Shown one piece after another: positions 47,015 through 56,173 of a stretch of DNA of 64,000 bases. The stretch covers positions 310,001-374,000 of the forward strand of contig CAZVUO010000003.1 of the NCBI GenBank assembly GCA_964630235.1, written 5' to 3'. This DNA comes from JBFLYH01 sp964630235 (GTDB taxonomy: Bacteria > Oederibacteriota > JAAXVQ01 > JAUVAV01). Made by a program: the position numbers and the translations under genes. Below the pieces are notes generated by a model, which was not told where the DNA came from, ran no database searches, and saw only the letters and a list, made by a program, of their open reading frames with translations. Each line of letters opens with the position of its first letter. Within the stretch, counting starts at the first letter, position 1.

Positions 47015-48721
47015 CTATTCCTTCTCAATAAGTTCCCGGGCGTGCTGGAGGGCGGTTTCGGTGATCTGTTCGCCGGCCATGAGCCGGGCGACTTCCCGGA
47101 CGCGTGCTTCGGGCGAAAGGACTTCCACGCTGGAAACGGTCCTGCCCTGCTCCACCTGTTTGGCAACCTGGAAATGGCGGTCCGCGAACCTGGCGATCTG
47201 GGGCAGGTGGGTGATGACCACCACCTGGCGGTGCCGGGCCAGGGCCGCGAGCTTGCGGCCCACGGCCTCGGCCGTGGCGCCGCCGATCCCCGCGTCCACC
47301 TCGTCGAAGATCATGGTGGGCACCTGGGCCGCGTTCGCGGCCACGACCTTAATGGCCAGCATCAGGCGGGAGAGCTCGCCGCCTGATGCGATCTTGGCCA
47401 CGGGTTTGGGTTCCTCGCCCGGATTGGGCGCGATCAGGAACTCCAGCTCGTCCGCCCCGGCCAGGCCGCAGGCAAAGGTCTTTCCGTCCCATTGCACCCA
47501 GCCTGCCGCGTCCTCGCGGGGCGCCACCGCGACCTTGAACTCCGGCCGGGTGAACCCCAGGCCCTGCAGTTCTTTCATGACTTCACTGCTGAATTTGATG
47601 GATTTGGCGATCCGCTGGTCCGACAAACTCCGGGCCAGGCCGGACAAGCGGGCGGCCAGGCGCGCCTCGGATTCCGCCAGGCGCGACACCTCCTCATCAT
47701 GGTGAACCAGCTGGTCCCGTTCGCGGGCGGCCTGGTCGCGGAACGCCAGGATCGCCTCTTCGTCGGCGCCGTACTTCCGTCCAAGTTTGTGCAAGAGATC
47801 CAACCGCTCTTCCACCTCGTTCAGGCGTTCCGGGTCCGCCTCGAAGGAATCGGCGAACTTAGAGAGTTCGTTGACCACGTCGCTGGTAATGGCCTCCGCG
47901 GAACGCAACGCGTCGGCCAGGACCCCCAGCTGGGGATCATAGGCCGCCACCTGGGCCAGCGCGTCGGCTGAATGCCCCAGACCGTCGCGGGCCGCGTTCT
48001 CTTCGCGGCGGTGCAGGATGTCCAGGACCTCGTTGACCGTGCCGAGCAGGCGTTCGGCGTGGGCCAGCCGCTCCCGTTCTTCCTGCAGGCCGGCGGTCTC
48101 CCCGGGTTTGACGGCCGCGGCGTTTATCTCCTGGACCTGAAAATCCAGCAACTCCAGCCGCCGCGTCCGTGCGGCCTCGTCCAGGGCCAGACGTTCCCGG
48201 GCCTCGCGGCTGGCTTTGAGTTCCGCGTAAGCCGCTCCGACCTCGCGCCGCAAGTCCAGCAACCCGGCCCAGCTGTCCAGCAGATCGCGCTGCCGGCCGC
48301 GTTCGAGCAGGGATTGGTGCTCATGCTGGCCGTGCAGGTCCACCAGCTCCGCACCCAGCCGCTCCAGCACGGCGAGCGTGGTATAGCCGCCGTTGACGTA
48401 GCATTTGCTCTTGCCGTTGCGCGCCAGCACCCGTTTGAGGATCAGGGTCTGGTCTTCGCACGGCGGCAGACCCCGGGCCTCCAGCAGCTCCGGCACGTGG
48501 GGCATCCCCTCGGCCGAGAACAGCGCCTCGACCGTGGCGGTCTCGCAGCCCGCGCGGATGACGTCCACGGACGCCCGCTCGCCCAAGAGCAGGGACAGCG
48601 CGCCCAGCAGGATGGATTTGCCGGCCCCGGTCTCGCCGGTCAGCACCGTCAGCTTGGGTCCGGGTTCCAGGGTCAGGGCCGGGATCAGGGAGATATTGCG
48701 GACCGACAGTTCGAGGATCAT
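47015..48721 (-). CDS. recN: DNA repair protein RecN
   Basis: A 568-residue SMC-like ATPase acting early in double-strand break repair. Walker A is GETGAGKSIL (residues about 30-39); long helices from about residue 150 to 370 form the coiled coil; the ABC signature ASGGELSRLMLAIK and Walker B DEVDAGIGG lie near residues 430-475. Q-loop-like HGQHEHQSLL is also present. Length fits the family (about 560). The ATG at 48721 overlaps the tlyA stop (ATGA), giving a coupled operon. Confidence 0.97.
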   Translation of the reverse strand: MILELSVRNISLIPALTLEPGPKLTVLTGETGAGKSILLGALSLLLGERASVDVIRAGCETATVEALFSAEGMPHVPELLEARGLPPCEDQTLILKRVLARNGKSKCYVNGGYTTLAVLERLGAELVDLHGQHEHQSLLERGRQRDLLDSWAGLLDLRREVGAAYAELKASREARERLALDEAARTRRLELLDFQVQEINAAAVKPGETAGLQEERERLAHAERLLGTVNEVLDILHRREENAARDGLGHSADALAQVAAYDPQLGVLADALRSAEAITSDVVNELSKFADSFEADPERLNEVEERLDLLHKLGRKYGADEEAILAFRDQAARERDQLVHHDEEVSRLAESEARLAARLSGLARSLSDQRIAKSIKFSSEVMKELQGLGFTRPEFKVAVAPREDAAGWVQWDGKTFACGLAGADELEFLIAPNPGEEPKPVAKIASGGELSRLMLAIKVVAANAAQVPTMIFDEVDAGIGGATAEAVGRKLAALARHRQVVVITHLPQIARFADRHFQVAKQVEQGRTVSSVEVLSPEARVREVARLMAGEQITETALQHARELIEKE

Positions 48722-49467
48722 GCGGCGCGCTCCGCCAGCAGGAAAAATTCCAGGTTTCCGTCCATGCCCGTGATGCAGCTGGGCTTGATGCCGATCTTCC
48801 TCAGCCCGCAAGCGTCCAGGCTCTCGACCACATGCTGGATGGCGTCGTCCCGGGCCTGCTTGTCCTTGACGATGCCGCCCTTGCCGATGGCCGCCGGCCC
48901 CACTTCAAACTGGGGCTTGATCAAGGCCAGAATCCGGCCGGTCCGGACGTTGACCAGTTTCGCGGCCGCGGGCAGAATCTTGGTCAGGGAAATGAACGCG
49001 ACGTCAATGACCGCGAAGTCGAACAAATCCGGGAAATCGCCCGGTTTGAGATTGCGGGCGTTGACGCCCTCCTGCACCGTGACCCGAGGATCCGTGCGCA
49101 GGCGGATGTGGAGCTGGCCTTTGCCCACGTCCACGCACCACACACGGCTGGCGCCCTGCTGCAGCAGGCAGTCGGTGAACCCGCCGGTGGAGGAGCCCAG
49201 GTCGAGGCAGCTCCAGCCGTGGACGTCGAGTTGAAAATCCCGCAGCGCGCCCTCCAGTTTGTATCCCCCGCGCCCGACGAAGCGCGTGCGCCGGCTCTTG
49301 CGGGAGAGCGGCAGGTGGGGATCCACCAAATGGCCGGGTTTGGTCAGGAGGTGTTCTTCCGAAAAAATTTCGCCCGCCAGGATGGCCGCGTGCGCCTGCG
49401 TGCGGTTGGCGAATAGCCCCCGGTCCACCAGCAGCTGGTCCAGCCGGACCTTTTTCGCCGTCCGCAT
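48718..49467 (-). CDS. tlyA: TlyA family RNA methyltransferase
   Basis: A 249-residue protein with an N-terminal S4 RNA-binding domain (residues 3-60, VRLDQLLVDRGLFANRTQA) and an FtsJ-like methyltransferase domain: GRGGYKLEGAL, LDLGSSTGGFTDCLL as motif I, and DFAVIDVAFISL. TlyA proteins 2'-O-methylate 16S and 23S rRNA; haemolysin activity has been reported for some. The start ATG at 49467 shares one base with the dxs stop (TGATG). Confidence 0.94.
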   Translation of the reverse strand: MRTAKKVRLDQLLVDRGLFANRTQAHAAILAGEIFSEEHLLTKPGHLVDPHLPLSRKSRRTRFVGRGGYKLEGALRDFQLDVHGWSCLDLGSSTGGFTDCLLQQGASRVWCVDVGKGQLHIRLRTDPRVTVQEGVNARNLKPGDFPDLFDFAVIDVAFISLTKILPAAAKLVNVRTGRILALIKPQFEVGPAAIGKGGIVKDKQARDDAIQHVVESLDACGLRKIGIKPSCITGMDGNLEFFLLAERAA

Positions 49468-51359
49468 CAACGGCGCCTCCCGGGGCTGGTTTTAAGCAGG
49501 GCCAGCGCCGCGTCGGCGATGCCGGCCGCGGTCAGGCCATGCGCCGCGAACAGCTGGTCGCGCGCGCCCTGGCCGATGATCCGGTCCGGGAACCCCAGGC
49601 ACCGCACGGGCAGGCGGGAGAAGCCCTCGGCCTGCAGCCACTCCAGCACCGCGCCGCCGAACCCACCGCATGTGACGTGGTCCTCGACCGTGACCAGGGC
49701 GCGGACACGGCGCGCCGCGCGCCGCAGCGCCGCGCCGTCCAGCGGTTTCACGCTGCGCGGGTTCAGGACCAGGGCCCGCACGCGGCGCCGGGCCAGCCGT
49801 TCGGCCGCGGCCAGGGCCGGCGCGACCATGTTGCCCAATCCCAGGAGCGCCACGTCCGAGCCCGGCTTGAGCAGACGCGCCTTGCCCAGGGGCACGGCGG
49901 GCTCGTCCAGGTCAATGCAGCCGCCGGCGACCGTGCCCCGCGGGTAGCGGATGGCCACGGGCCCGCGGTGCGCCGCCGCCGCCTTGAGCATGCCCACCAG
50001 GTCTTTTTCGTCCGCCGGCGCGAAAACGGCCATGTTCGGCAGATGCCGGAGAAACGCCAGGTCATAGAGGCCGTGGTGCGTCGGGCCGTCCTCGCCCACC
50101 ACGCCCGCCCGGTCCACCGCGAAGATCACCGGCAGGTTCTGCAGGCACACGTCGTGCAGGATCTGGTCGTAGGCGCGTTGCAAAAAGGTGGAGTAGATCG
50201 CCACCACGGGCCTGAATCCGCCGGCCGCCAGCCCGGCGGCCAGGGTCACGGCGTGGCCTTCGGCGATGCCCACATCGAAAAAGCGCCCGGGAAATTCCCG
50301 GGCGAATTCCTCCAGCGCCGTGCCTGAGGTCATGGCCGCCACGATCGCCACCAGTTTGGGGTCTTGGTGGGCCAGGTGCAGAAGCGTCTGCGAGAACGCC
50401 TGGGAGTACGTCAGCGCCGGACGGCTTTTGCTTTTTCCGGTGCACGTGTCGAACTGCGGGGTGCCGTGGAACGTGACCGGGTCCTGTTCCGCGAACTCGA
50501 ACCCCTTGCCCTTGCGGGTGTGCATGTGCAGCAGGATCGGTCCGGGAAGCAGGCGGATGCGTTCCAGGGTCGTCAACAGGGAATCCAGGTCATGCCCGTC
50601 GCCCGGCCCGAAATACCGGAATCCCAGTTCCTCGAACAGCACGCCGGGCACGAACAGACCCTTGGCGATTTCCTCGAGATAATAGGTCAGTTTGAGGGCG
50701 CTCTTGCCCACGCTCGGGATGGCGGCCACCAGACCCTCGACCTGCCCCTTGAGGCGGTTGTACATGCGGCCCGTGAGGATCTGGTTGAGGTAGTTGGAGA
50801 GCCCGCCCACCGGATTGTTGATGGACATGCGGTTGTCGTTGAGAATGACGAGGAGGTCGGTCTTCTGTTGCCCGGCGTCATTGAGCGCTTCCAGGGCCAG
50901 GCCGTTGGAGATCGAACCGTCGCCGATGACGGCTATCACCTTGTGCTTCTTGCCGGCCAGGTCGCGGGCGCGGGCCAGCCCCAGGGCGGCCGAGATCGAG
51001 GTGGAGGAATGCCCGGTGTTGAAGGCGTCGTACGGGCTCTCCTCCCGCTTGGGGAATCCCGAAAGCCCCTGGTACTGGCGCAGGGTCGGGAAACGCGCCT
51101 GGCGTCCGGTCAGGAGCTTGTGGGCGTAGGTCTGGTGCCCCACATCCCAGACAATGACATCCTCGGGCGTGTTGAACACGCGGTGCAGGGCCAGGGTCAG
51201 TTCCACCGCGCCCAGGGAAGACGCCAGATGCCCGCCGGTCTGGGACACGGTCTGGACGATCTGCTGGCGCAGTTCCTGGGCCAGGGTCTTAAGGTCGGAG
51301 AGGGATAATTTTTTCAGGTCAGCCGGGGATTGGATTCCCGGCAGCAACGGATCGCTCAT
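49467..51359 (-). CDS. dxs: 1-deoxy-D-xylulose-5-phosphate synthase
   Basis: A 630-residue TPP enzyme that makes DXP from pyruvate and glyceraldehyde 3-phosphate, the first step of the MEP isoprenoid pathway. VWDVGHQTYAHKLLTGR, then GHSSTSISAALGLA and the TPP motif GDGSISNGLALEALN with NDNRMSINNPVG are visible, as is DRAGVVGEDGPTHHG of the second domain and the C-terminal transketolase-like domain. Length is normal. The gene starts at 51359, 20 nt after the PAP2-like gene's stop, and is coupled to tlyA and recN. ispH at 58349 supplies the last step of the same pathway. Confidence 0.97.
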   Translation of the reverse strand: MSDPLLPGIQSPADLKKLSLSDLKTLAQELRQQIVQTVSQTGGHLASSLGAVELTLALHRVFNTPEDVIVWDVGHQTYAHKLLTGRQARFPTLRQYQGLSGFPKREESPYDAFNTGHSSTSISAALGLARARDLAGKKHKVIAVIGDGSISNGLALEALNDAGQQKTDLLVILNDNRMSINNPVGGLSNYLNQILTGRMYNRLKGQVEGLVAAIPSVGKSALKLTYYLEEIAKGLFVPGVLFEELGFRYFGPGDGHDLDSLLTTLERIRLLPGPILLHMHTRKGKGFEFAEQDPVTFHGTPQFDTCTGKSKSRPALTYSQAFSQTLLHLAHQDPKLVAIVAAMTSGTALEEFAREFPGRFFDVGIAEGHAVTLAAGLAAGGFRPVVAIYSTFLQRAYDQILHDVCLQNLPVIFAVDRAGVVGEDGPTHHGLYDLAFLRHLPNMAVFAPADEKDLVGMLKAAAAHRGPVAIRYPRGTVAGGCIDLDEPAVPLGKARLLKPGSDVALLGLGNMVAPALAAAERLARRRVRALVLNPRSVKPLDGAALRRAARRVRALVTVEDHVTCGGFGGAVLEWLQAEGFSRLPVRCLGFPDRIIGQGARDQLFAAHGLTAAGIADAALALLKTSPGRRR

Positions 51360-51378
51360 GCCTCACCAGCTCGCAGGT

Positions 51379-51858
51379 TCAATAAAAAAGCAGGGACCAG
51401 ACCATGCCGATCACCATGCCGGCCATGACCTCCAGCCGGGTGTGCCCCAAAAACTCTTTCAACCGCTCGGGCCGGAAGGGCTTTTTCTCGTACATGTCGT
51501 CCACGATCCGGTTCAGAATCTGGGCCTGATGGCCCGCGGCCCGGCGCACGCCGGCCGCGTCGTTCATGACCAGCAGCGCGAACCCCAGGGCCAGCATGAA
51601 CACCGGGCTGCCCCAGCCGGTCTCCAGGCCCAGGCACGTGGCCAGGGCGGCGACAAAGGCGGAGTGCGAGCTGGGCATGCGCCCGGTGTCGAGCAGCAAG
51701 CGGAAGTCGAAGCGCCGGTGCTGCACCAGGTGGATCATCACCTTGACCAGGGAGGCGACGAACCAGGCGGTCAGCGTGGTCAGGAAGATCCGGTGCGTGA
51801 CGATGGTGCTCAGGGCATGCCAGGAATCCCACCCGAATTGGATCAGCCAGTCCAGCAC
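51379..51858 (-). CDS. divergent PAP2 family membrane protein (DUF212)
   Basis: A 159-residue protein with four to five hydrophobic helices. The segment DTGRMPSSHSAFVAALATCLGLE holds the PSSH motif of the PAP2 superfamily; MNDAAGVRRAAGHQAQILN and GHTRLEVMAGMVIGM are the other conserved blocks of the short DUF212 group. The family may dephosphorylate polyprenyl diphosphates or act in lipid turnover; placement between ispA and dxs fits a role in undecaprenyl or other prenyl-phosphate metabolism. The start ATG at 51858 is 2 nt from the ispA stop. Confidence 0.9.
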   Translation of the reverse strand: MLDWLIQFGWDSWHALSTIVTHRIFLTTLTAWFVASLVKVMIHLVQHRRFDFRLLLDTGRMPSSHSAFVAALATCLGLETGWGSPVFMLALGFALLVMNDAAGVRRAAGHQAQILNRIVDDMYEKKPFRPERLKEFLGHTRLEVMAGMVIGMVWSLLFY

Positions 51859-51860
51859 GT

Positions 51861-52820
51861 TTACACCTCGCGCCGTACAATATAATGGGCCAGAGCCGCG
51901 AGCGGCGCGGCCCGGCGGCCAAAAGGCTCCAGGGCGGCCAGCCCCCGTTCCAGCAGACTTTGGGCCTGCCGCCGGGACTCCTCCACCCCGAAATAGGCCG
52001 GATAGGTGGCTTTGCCCCGCGCACCGTCCGTCCCGGTGTTTTTCCCGATCCGGTCCCGGTCACCGACCACGTTCAGCACGTCGTCGGCGATCTGGAACGC
52101 CAGGCCCGCGGTCTCGCCGAACGCCGCCAAAGCGCGCAGCTGACGGTCGGCGGCGCCGGCCAGGGTGCCCCCGATCAGCACCGCGCCCTGGATCAGCCGT
52201 CCGGTTTTGTGGGTATGGATGTACTGCAGCATGGGCAGACTGAGCTCCTGTCCTTCGGCGTCAATGTCCGCCATCTGGCCGCCCACCATGCCCGCCATGC
52301 CCGCGGCCTGCGCCAGAATGCGGATGGCCGCCGTGGTTCTCTCCGCGGCCGCGGGACAGCGGGTCATCAGTTCGAAGGCCAGGGTCAGCAGGCCGTCGCC
52401 GGCCAGAATCGCCGCGGCTTCCCCGAACACCTTGTGACAGGTAGGCTGCCCCCGGCGCAGGTCGTCGTTGTCCATGGCCGGCAGGTCGTCGTGCATGAGC
52501 GAATACGTGTGGATGCACTCCAGGGCGCAGGCCGCGGGCAACACCTCCCGGACCTGGCCCCCGCACGCTTCGGCCGCGGCCAGGACCAGGATCGGCCGCA
52601 GGCGCTTGCCGCCGGAGAACAGGCTGTGCCGCGCGGCCGAGTGCAGTTTGGCCGGGAAAAAGTCCCGGCGCGGCACCACCTTGTCCAGGGCCGCCTCCAC
52701 CATCTGCCGTCGCTGGCGCAGATAGGCGGCCAGCGGGAACGGTTTGGCTTTAGAAGAGCGTTTCCTGGTCTTCTTTGCCTTCGCCGGTATCTTCTTCGTC
52801 CTCGTCCTCGTCATCTTCAT
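51861..52820 (-). CDS. ispA: polyprenyl (geranyl/farnesyl) diphosphate synthase
   Basis: A 319-residue all-helical prenyltransferase. The first aspartate-rich motif is DDLPAMDND (residues about 113-121) and the second DDVLNVVGD (about 240-248); the residues just before the first motif (HTYSLMH) are those of short-chain bacterial FPP/GPP synthases. The substrate-binding GGKRLRP is present near residue 70. Its N-terminal 30 residues are very basic (KKIPAKAKKTRKRSSKAK) and overlap, in another frame, the acidic tail of xseB by 71 bp; the real start may instead be at a later codon such as M40. Product chain length cannot be fixed from sequence. Confidence 0.92.
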   Translation of the reverse strand: MKMTRTRTKKIPAKAKKTRKRSSKAKPFPLAAYLRQRRQMVEAALDKVVPRRDFFPAKLHSAARHSLFSGGKRLRPILVLAAAEACGGQVREVLPAACALECIHTYSLMHDDLPAMDNDDLRRGQPTCHKVFGEAAAILAGDGLLTLAFELMTRCPAAAERTTAAIRILAQAAGMAGMVGGQMADIDAEGQELSLPMLQYIHTHKTGRLIQGAVLIGGTLAGAADRQLRALAAFGETAGLAFQIADDVLNVVGDRDRIGKNTGTDGARGKATYPAYFGVEESRRQAQSLLERGLAALEPFGRRAAPLAALAHYIVRREV

Positions 52821-53112
52821 CCTCTTCGGTATCGTCTGCGGACATTCCGCCCCCGGCTTCCGGGTCCAGAAAGGGCCGGCCGACCAGTTTCTGTCCCGTG
52901 TCCTCCAATATCTCCACCCGGCGTTCCGCGTGCTTCAGCTGCTCGGCGCAGAAACGGGCCAGGCCCACGCCTTCTTCATACCAGGCCAGGGCCTTTTCCA
53001 GCGGCACCTCGGCGCTTTCCAGCTGGGAAACGATCTCCTCCAGCCGGGTCAGGGCTTTTTCGAAAGAGGGCGGCGCGGGCTTTTGGGCCGGCGGCTGGAC
53101 TTTCTTTTTCAT
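52750..53112 (-). CDS. xseB: exodeoxyribonuclease VII small subunit, with acidic tail
   Basis: A 120-residue protein; typical XseB is about 75-85. Residues about 16-75 are the helical subunit itself (FEKALTRLEEIVSQLESAEV, then LEKALAWYEEGVGLARFC). The last 30 residues are almost all Asp and Glu (EDEDDEDEDEED). This tail overlaps the ispA start region in another frame. With XseA it degrades single-stranded DNA. The ATG at 53112 has weak spacing to a purine-rich stretch. A 350-bp repeat-containing gap separates it from xseA. Confidence 0.9.
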   Translation of the reverse strand: MKKKVQPPAQKPAPPSFEKALTRLEEIVSQLESAEVPLEKALAWYEEGVGLARFCAEQLKHAERRVEILEDTGQKLVGRPFLDPEAGGGMSADDTEEDEDDEDEDEEDTGEGKEDQETLF

Positions 53113-53164
53113 GGCAAATACACCTCACTGGCAAACGGAAATCCGGTTCTTTCTGTCGTAGGGA

Positions 53165-53290
53165 CGTTCAAGTAGAGTGGTCTCTCCCTCCGTAATAAAA
53201 TCCCGCAAATCCTCTCCCCGGCCTGCGGTCTCCGTGGGAGCTGAAGCCCGGGGATTCCCGCGGAGGGATTGAACGCCCCTACGGTCGGTG
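53165..53290. repeat. GC-rich repeat in the xseA-xseB gap
   Basis: Holds AGTGGTCTCTCCCTCCG, CCTGCGGTCTCCGTGGGAGC and GATTCCCGCGGAGGGATTGA, with partial likeness to family A (near 11970) and family G (25431). The gap 53113-53462 is 350 bp long and shows no gene; the rest is AT-mixed sequence without clear structure. Confidence 0.5.
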
Positions 53291-53462
53291 CCATCGGCCG
53301 GGGCCCTATTATCCTCATTCACCTATCTTGTGGCAAGCGGGTATTTTCCCGGATTTTTCTCTCACTCTATCCTGGCGTGGGCAGTGGAAGGCCGCTTTTC
53401 GGGCCCACCAGGGTCTCTCTTAAGCCCCGCGCCTTTCGAAGCGCGAGTTCCCCCAATTTTCC

Positions 53463-54692
53463 TCAGCCTTGTTCTTTCTTTTCCACCCGCACCTGCGCCT
53501 CGCCGCGATGGAAGCGGATGCGCAAGGAGGCCGCGGGCGCCAGGTCCCGGCTGTCGCGCACCAGCCGGCCCGTGGCCTGCTCGTACACCAGCGAATACCC
53601 GCGCCGCAGGACGTTCAGGGGCGACAGGGCCTCCAGCTGGGCGCCCAGGCCCCGCCACTGCTCGCGCGCCAGGCGCAGGCGGTTTTTAAGGCCAGTTCTC
53701 AACTGCCCGCTCAGGTCGTCCAACCGCTGGGCCAGGGGCTCCAGCACGGCGCGGGGCCGGCGCAGGAGCCGCGACGCGAGCACGCGCTCCAGCCGCCTGC
53801 GCCCGTCACGCAGGCGGTCCTGCATCCGCGCGGCCAGCAGGCGCTGCCGGCTGCGGATCTGTTCCAGCAGTTCGCGGCGGTCGCGCAGCACCATCTCCGC
53901 GGCCGCGGTGGGCGTCTCGGCCCTCACATCGGCCACGAAGTCGGCGATGGTGTAGTCCACTTCGTGCCCGACGGCCGACACCACCGGGATGGCGGAGGCG
54001 GCGATGGCCCGGGCCACCACTTCCTCGTTGAAAGCCCAGAGGTCCTCCAGGGACCCTCCGCCCCGGCCGCAAATGATCACGTCCCAGCCGCCCGTTTCGT
54101 TCAGGCGCGTAAGCGCGCGCGCGATCTCCTCGGCCGCGCCCGGCCCCTGCACCCGCACCGGATACAGGGCCACGTCGGCCAGGGGCGAGCGGCGGCCCGT
54201 GACGTTCAGGATGTCGCGCACCGCCGCGCCCGTGGGCGAGGTCACCACGGCGATCCGGCGGGGGAACACGGGCAGGGGTTTCTTGCGGCGGGGATCGAAC
54301 AGGCCTTCGCTGGCGAGCTTTTTCTTCAACTGCTCAAAGGCCAGCTGCAGGGCGCCGAGTCCGGCCGGCTCCAGTTCCTCCACCACCAGCTGGAAGTCGC
54401 CGCGGGCCGGATAGAGGGAGAGGCGGCCGCCGGCCAGCACCTTGAGACCGTCCTCCGGGCGGAAGCGGACCAGCCGGTTGGCCCCGCGGAACATGGCGGA
54501 CCGCAGCTGGCTTTGGGCGTCTTTGAGGGTGAAATAGAAATGCCCGGAGGTGTGATGCTTGAAATTGGAGAGTTCGCCTTCGACCCAGACCCGCGGAAAC
54601 GCGTCCTCCAGCAGGGCCCGGGCGCGCTCCACGATTTCCGTCACCGTGTAAACCTGGCGTTCGGAGGCGCCCCGGCCCGCGGTTTCGTTCAT
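53463..54692 (-). CDS. xseA: exodeoxyribonuclease VII large subunit
   Basis: A 409-residue protein. Residues about 12-105 are the OB-fold DNA-binding domain (VYTVTEIVERARALLED, WVEGELSNFKHHTSGHFYFTL). The catalytic domain follows, with GRGGGSLEDLWAFNEE and AVGHEVDYTIADFVADVRA carrying conserved acidic and His residues, and a coiled coil near residues 270-380 that binds the small subunits. Normal length. It overlaps the start of nothing downstream; the TPR lipoprotein gene upstream overlaps it by 4 nt. It acts with XseB. Confidence 0.96.
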   Translation of the reverse strand: MNETAGRGASERQVYTVTEIVERARALLEDAFPRVWVEGELSNFKHHTSGHFYFTLKDAQSQLRSAMFRGANRLVRFRPEDGLKVLAGGRLSLYPARGDFQLVVEELEPAGLGALQLAFEQLKKKLASEGLFDPRRKKPLPVFPRRIAVVTSPTGAAVRDILNVTGRRSPLADVALYPVRVQGPGAAEEIARALTRLNETGGWDVIICGRGGGSLEDLWAFNEEVVARAIAASAIPVVSAVGHEVDYTIADFVADVRAETPTAAAEMVLRDRRELLEQIRSRQRLLAARMQDRLRDGRRRLERVLASRLLRRPRAVLEPLAQRLDDLSGQLRTGLKNRLRLAREQWRGLGAQLEALSPLNVLRRGYSLVYEQATGRLVRDSRDLAPAASLRIRFHRGEAQVRVEKKEQG

Positions 54693-55297
54693 TTTTGCTT
54701 GGCGAGCTCGAACTTGGCGCTCTCCAGCGCACTCTTGGCCTTGGCCGCGTTTCTTCCGCGCGGCGCGGCTTTCAGCGACTGTTGCAGGGCTTCAATGGCT
54801 TCCTGGTATTTTTTGATCTTGGCGAGCGAGTAGCCCAGCGCGTAGTAATCGTCCCCCAGCACCTGCCATTTCCGCTCCGTATCCGGGGCCTGGGCGTCCA
54901 GTTCCACCAGGCGCCCGAAATACTTGGCGGCCTTCTCGAAATCCTCCTCGGCCCAGAAATATTTCGCCAGCTTATCGCACATGCCGGGGTCATCCGGAAC
55001 CAAGTCAAAGCCCTTTTCATAGTACTTAATGGCCGGTTCCAGGCTGCCGGCCAGCTCCATCTGCCCGCCGTGGTAGTAGTAGGCGTTCTTGAACCGCTCC
55101 CGCAGTTCTTTGTCGTCGAAGAGCTCCGCTTTGCGCGCGTAGGCGCGTTCATAAGCCTGATAGGCCTCGTAGTATTTTCCGTTCCCATAGAACAGATCCC
55201 CCCGGCGCACGTCCGGGTCCTGTCCTTGACATCCCAACCCCGCTCCCAACAAACACCCGAGCGCGACTCCCACCATCCCCACCTTGATCCGCCCCAT
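54689..55297 (-). CDS. TPR-containing lipoprotein
   Basis: A 202-residue protein with a type II signal: hydrophobic residues 6-20 and GLGC, giving Cys23. From about residue 30 it consists of TPR-like helix pairs: FYGNGKYYEAYQAYERAYA, SLEPAIKYYEKGFDLVPDD, WAEEDFEKAAKYFGRLVEL and IKKYQEAIEALQQSLKAAP. It resembles BamD-like and other periplasmic scaffold lipoproteins but is too short and has no extra motif to name. The end overlaps the xseA start by 4 nt (ATGA), so both are probably co-transcribed. ATG at 55297 is preceded by GGAGGG. Confidence 0.85.
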   Translation of the reverse strand: MGRIKVGMVGVALGCLLGAGLGCQGQDPDVRRGDLFYGNGKYYEAYQAYERAYARKAELFDDKELRERFKNAYYYHGGQMELAGSLEPAIKYYEKGFDLVPDDPGMCDKLAKYFWAEEDFEKAAKYFGRLVELDAQAPDTERKWQVLGDDYYALGYSLAKIKKYQEAIEALQQSLKAAPRGRNAAKAKSALESAKFELAKQK

Positions 55298-55464
55298 GAT
55301 GTATCCCTCCGTGGTTAGTGTGGCTATACCCCTTCACCGAATACTTCGGTCTTACTGCAAGCTACGGTTTCGGCCCCAAGGTCCCTGGGGTCTAGGGAGG
55401 TATGATATCCTGATGCCCTGCAGCAAGTCCCCTAGAGGACTCCCTGCGGTCGCTGCGGGGCGAT

Positions 55465-56124
55465 TCACTCCCCGAACTCCTCTTTCATTTCCAAATACCG
55501 GATGAACTTCTCCAGGCTTTCCAGCGACAGGATGACGATTTGGTCCCCCTCGAACCGGATCACCTTGGCCTTGGCCAGCTTGCTGAGAATGTCCTTCACT
55601 TTGGCCAGCTCCGCGTTCAAGCCCGACGCGTTGGCGACCTCCGTGGCGTTGACCGGGATACTGAACGAAATGCCTTTGTCGGATTTCTGGCCGTGCTTGT
55701 GGGCGATGAGGGCCAGGGTGTTGGCCACCCGGCGGTTGTGATCCTTGACCAGCAGATTCTCGATCTGCTTGTTGGCTTCGCGCAGGCGGGAACTCATGTT
55801 GCGCAGAATTTTCTGGACAATGTGGATGTTGTTCTGCATGGTCTGCTCGAACACGGCCTGGTTGAGCACGATGCACTTGGTCTCCGTCACCGCGGTGGCC
55901 GTGGCCGAGCGCGGCCCGCTGTCAATCACGGCCATTTCGCCGAAAAAATCGCCTTCCGAGAGGATGACCAGGGTTTTTTCACCCTCGTTGGTGGATTTGC
56001 TGATCCGCACCTGTCCGGCCTGGATGATGAACATTTCCTCGCCGTTGTCCCCTTCCCGGAAGATCGTGGACCCGGCCGGGTAGGCTTTCCCGTATTTCTG
56101 AAAGATATCCTGATAGGTCGGCAT
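55465..56124 (-). CDS. Crp/Fnr-type regulator with cyclic nucleotide-binding domain
   Basis: A 219-residue protein. Residues about 8-120 form the cNMP-binding beta-roll (FREGDNGEEMFIIQAGQVRI, then LSEGDFFGEMAVIDSGPRSATATA, the phosphate-binding cassette). A dimer helix follows, and residues about 145-215 contain a winged helix-like domain (ATEVANASGLNAELAKVKDILSKLA), which is less typical than in Crp. It may sense cAMP, another nucleotide, or only bind a partner. It sits between the TPR-xseA operon and the repeat downstream of rpsA. The target genes are unknown. Confidence 0.85.
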   Translation of the reverse strand: MPTYQDIFQKYGKAYPAGSTIFREGDNGEEMFIIQAGQVRISKSTNEGEKTLVILSEGDFFGEMAVIDSGPRSATATAVTETKCIVLNQAVFEQTMQNNIHIVQKILRNMSSRLREANKQIENLLVKDHNRRVANTLALIAHKHGQKSDKGISFSIPVNATEVANASGLNAELAKVKDILSKLAKAKVIRFEGDQIVILSLESLEKFIRYLEMKEEFGE

Positions 56125-56173
56125 GGTTTACCCCCGATTGAGAGACTGTGTCGTAACGGTGTTATACGTTGCC

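Noticed and set aside
51356..52063. 235-residue minus-strand frame over the PAP2-like gene
   Set aside because: Shadow of DUF212 and ispA; the 159-residue frame has the PSSH motif and operon spacing.
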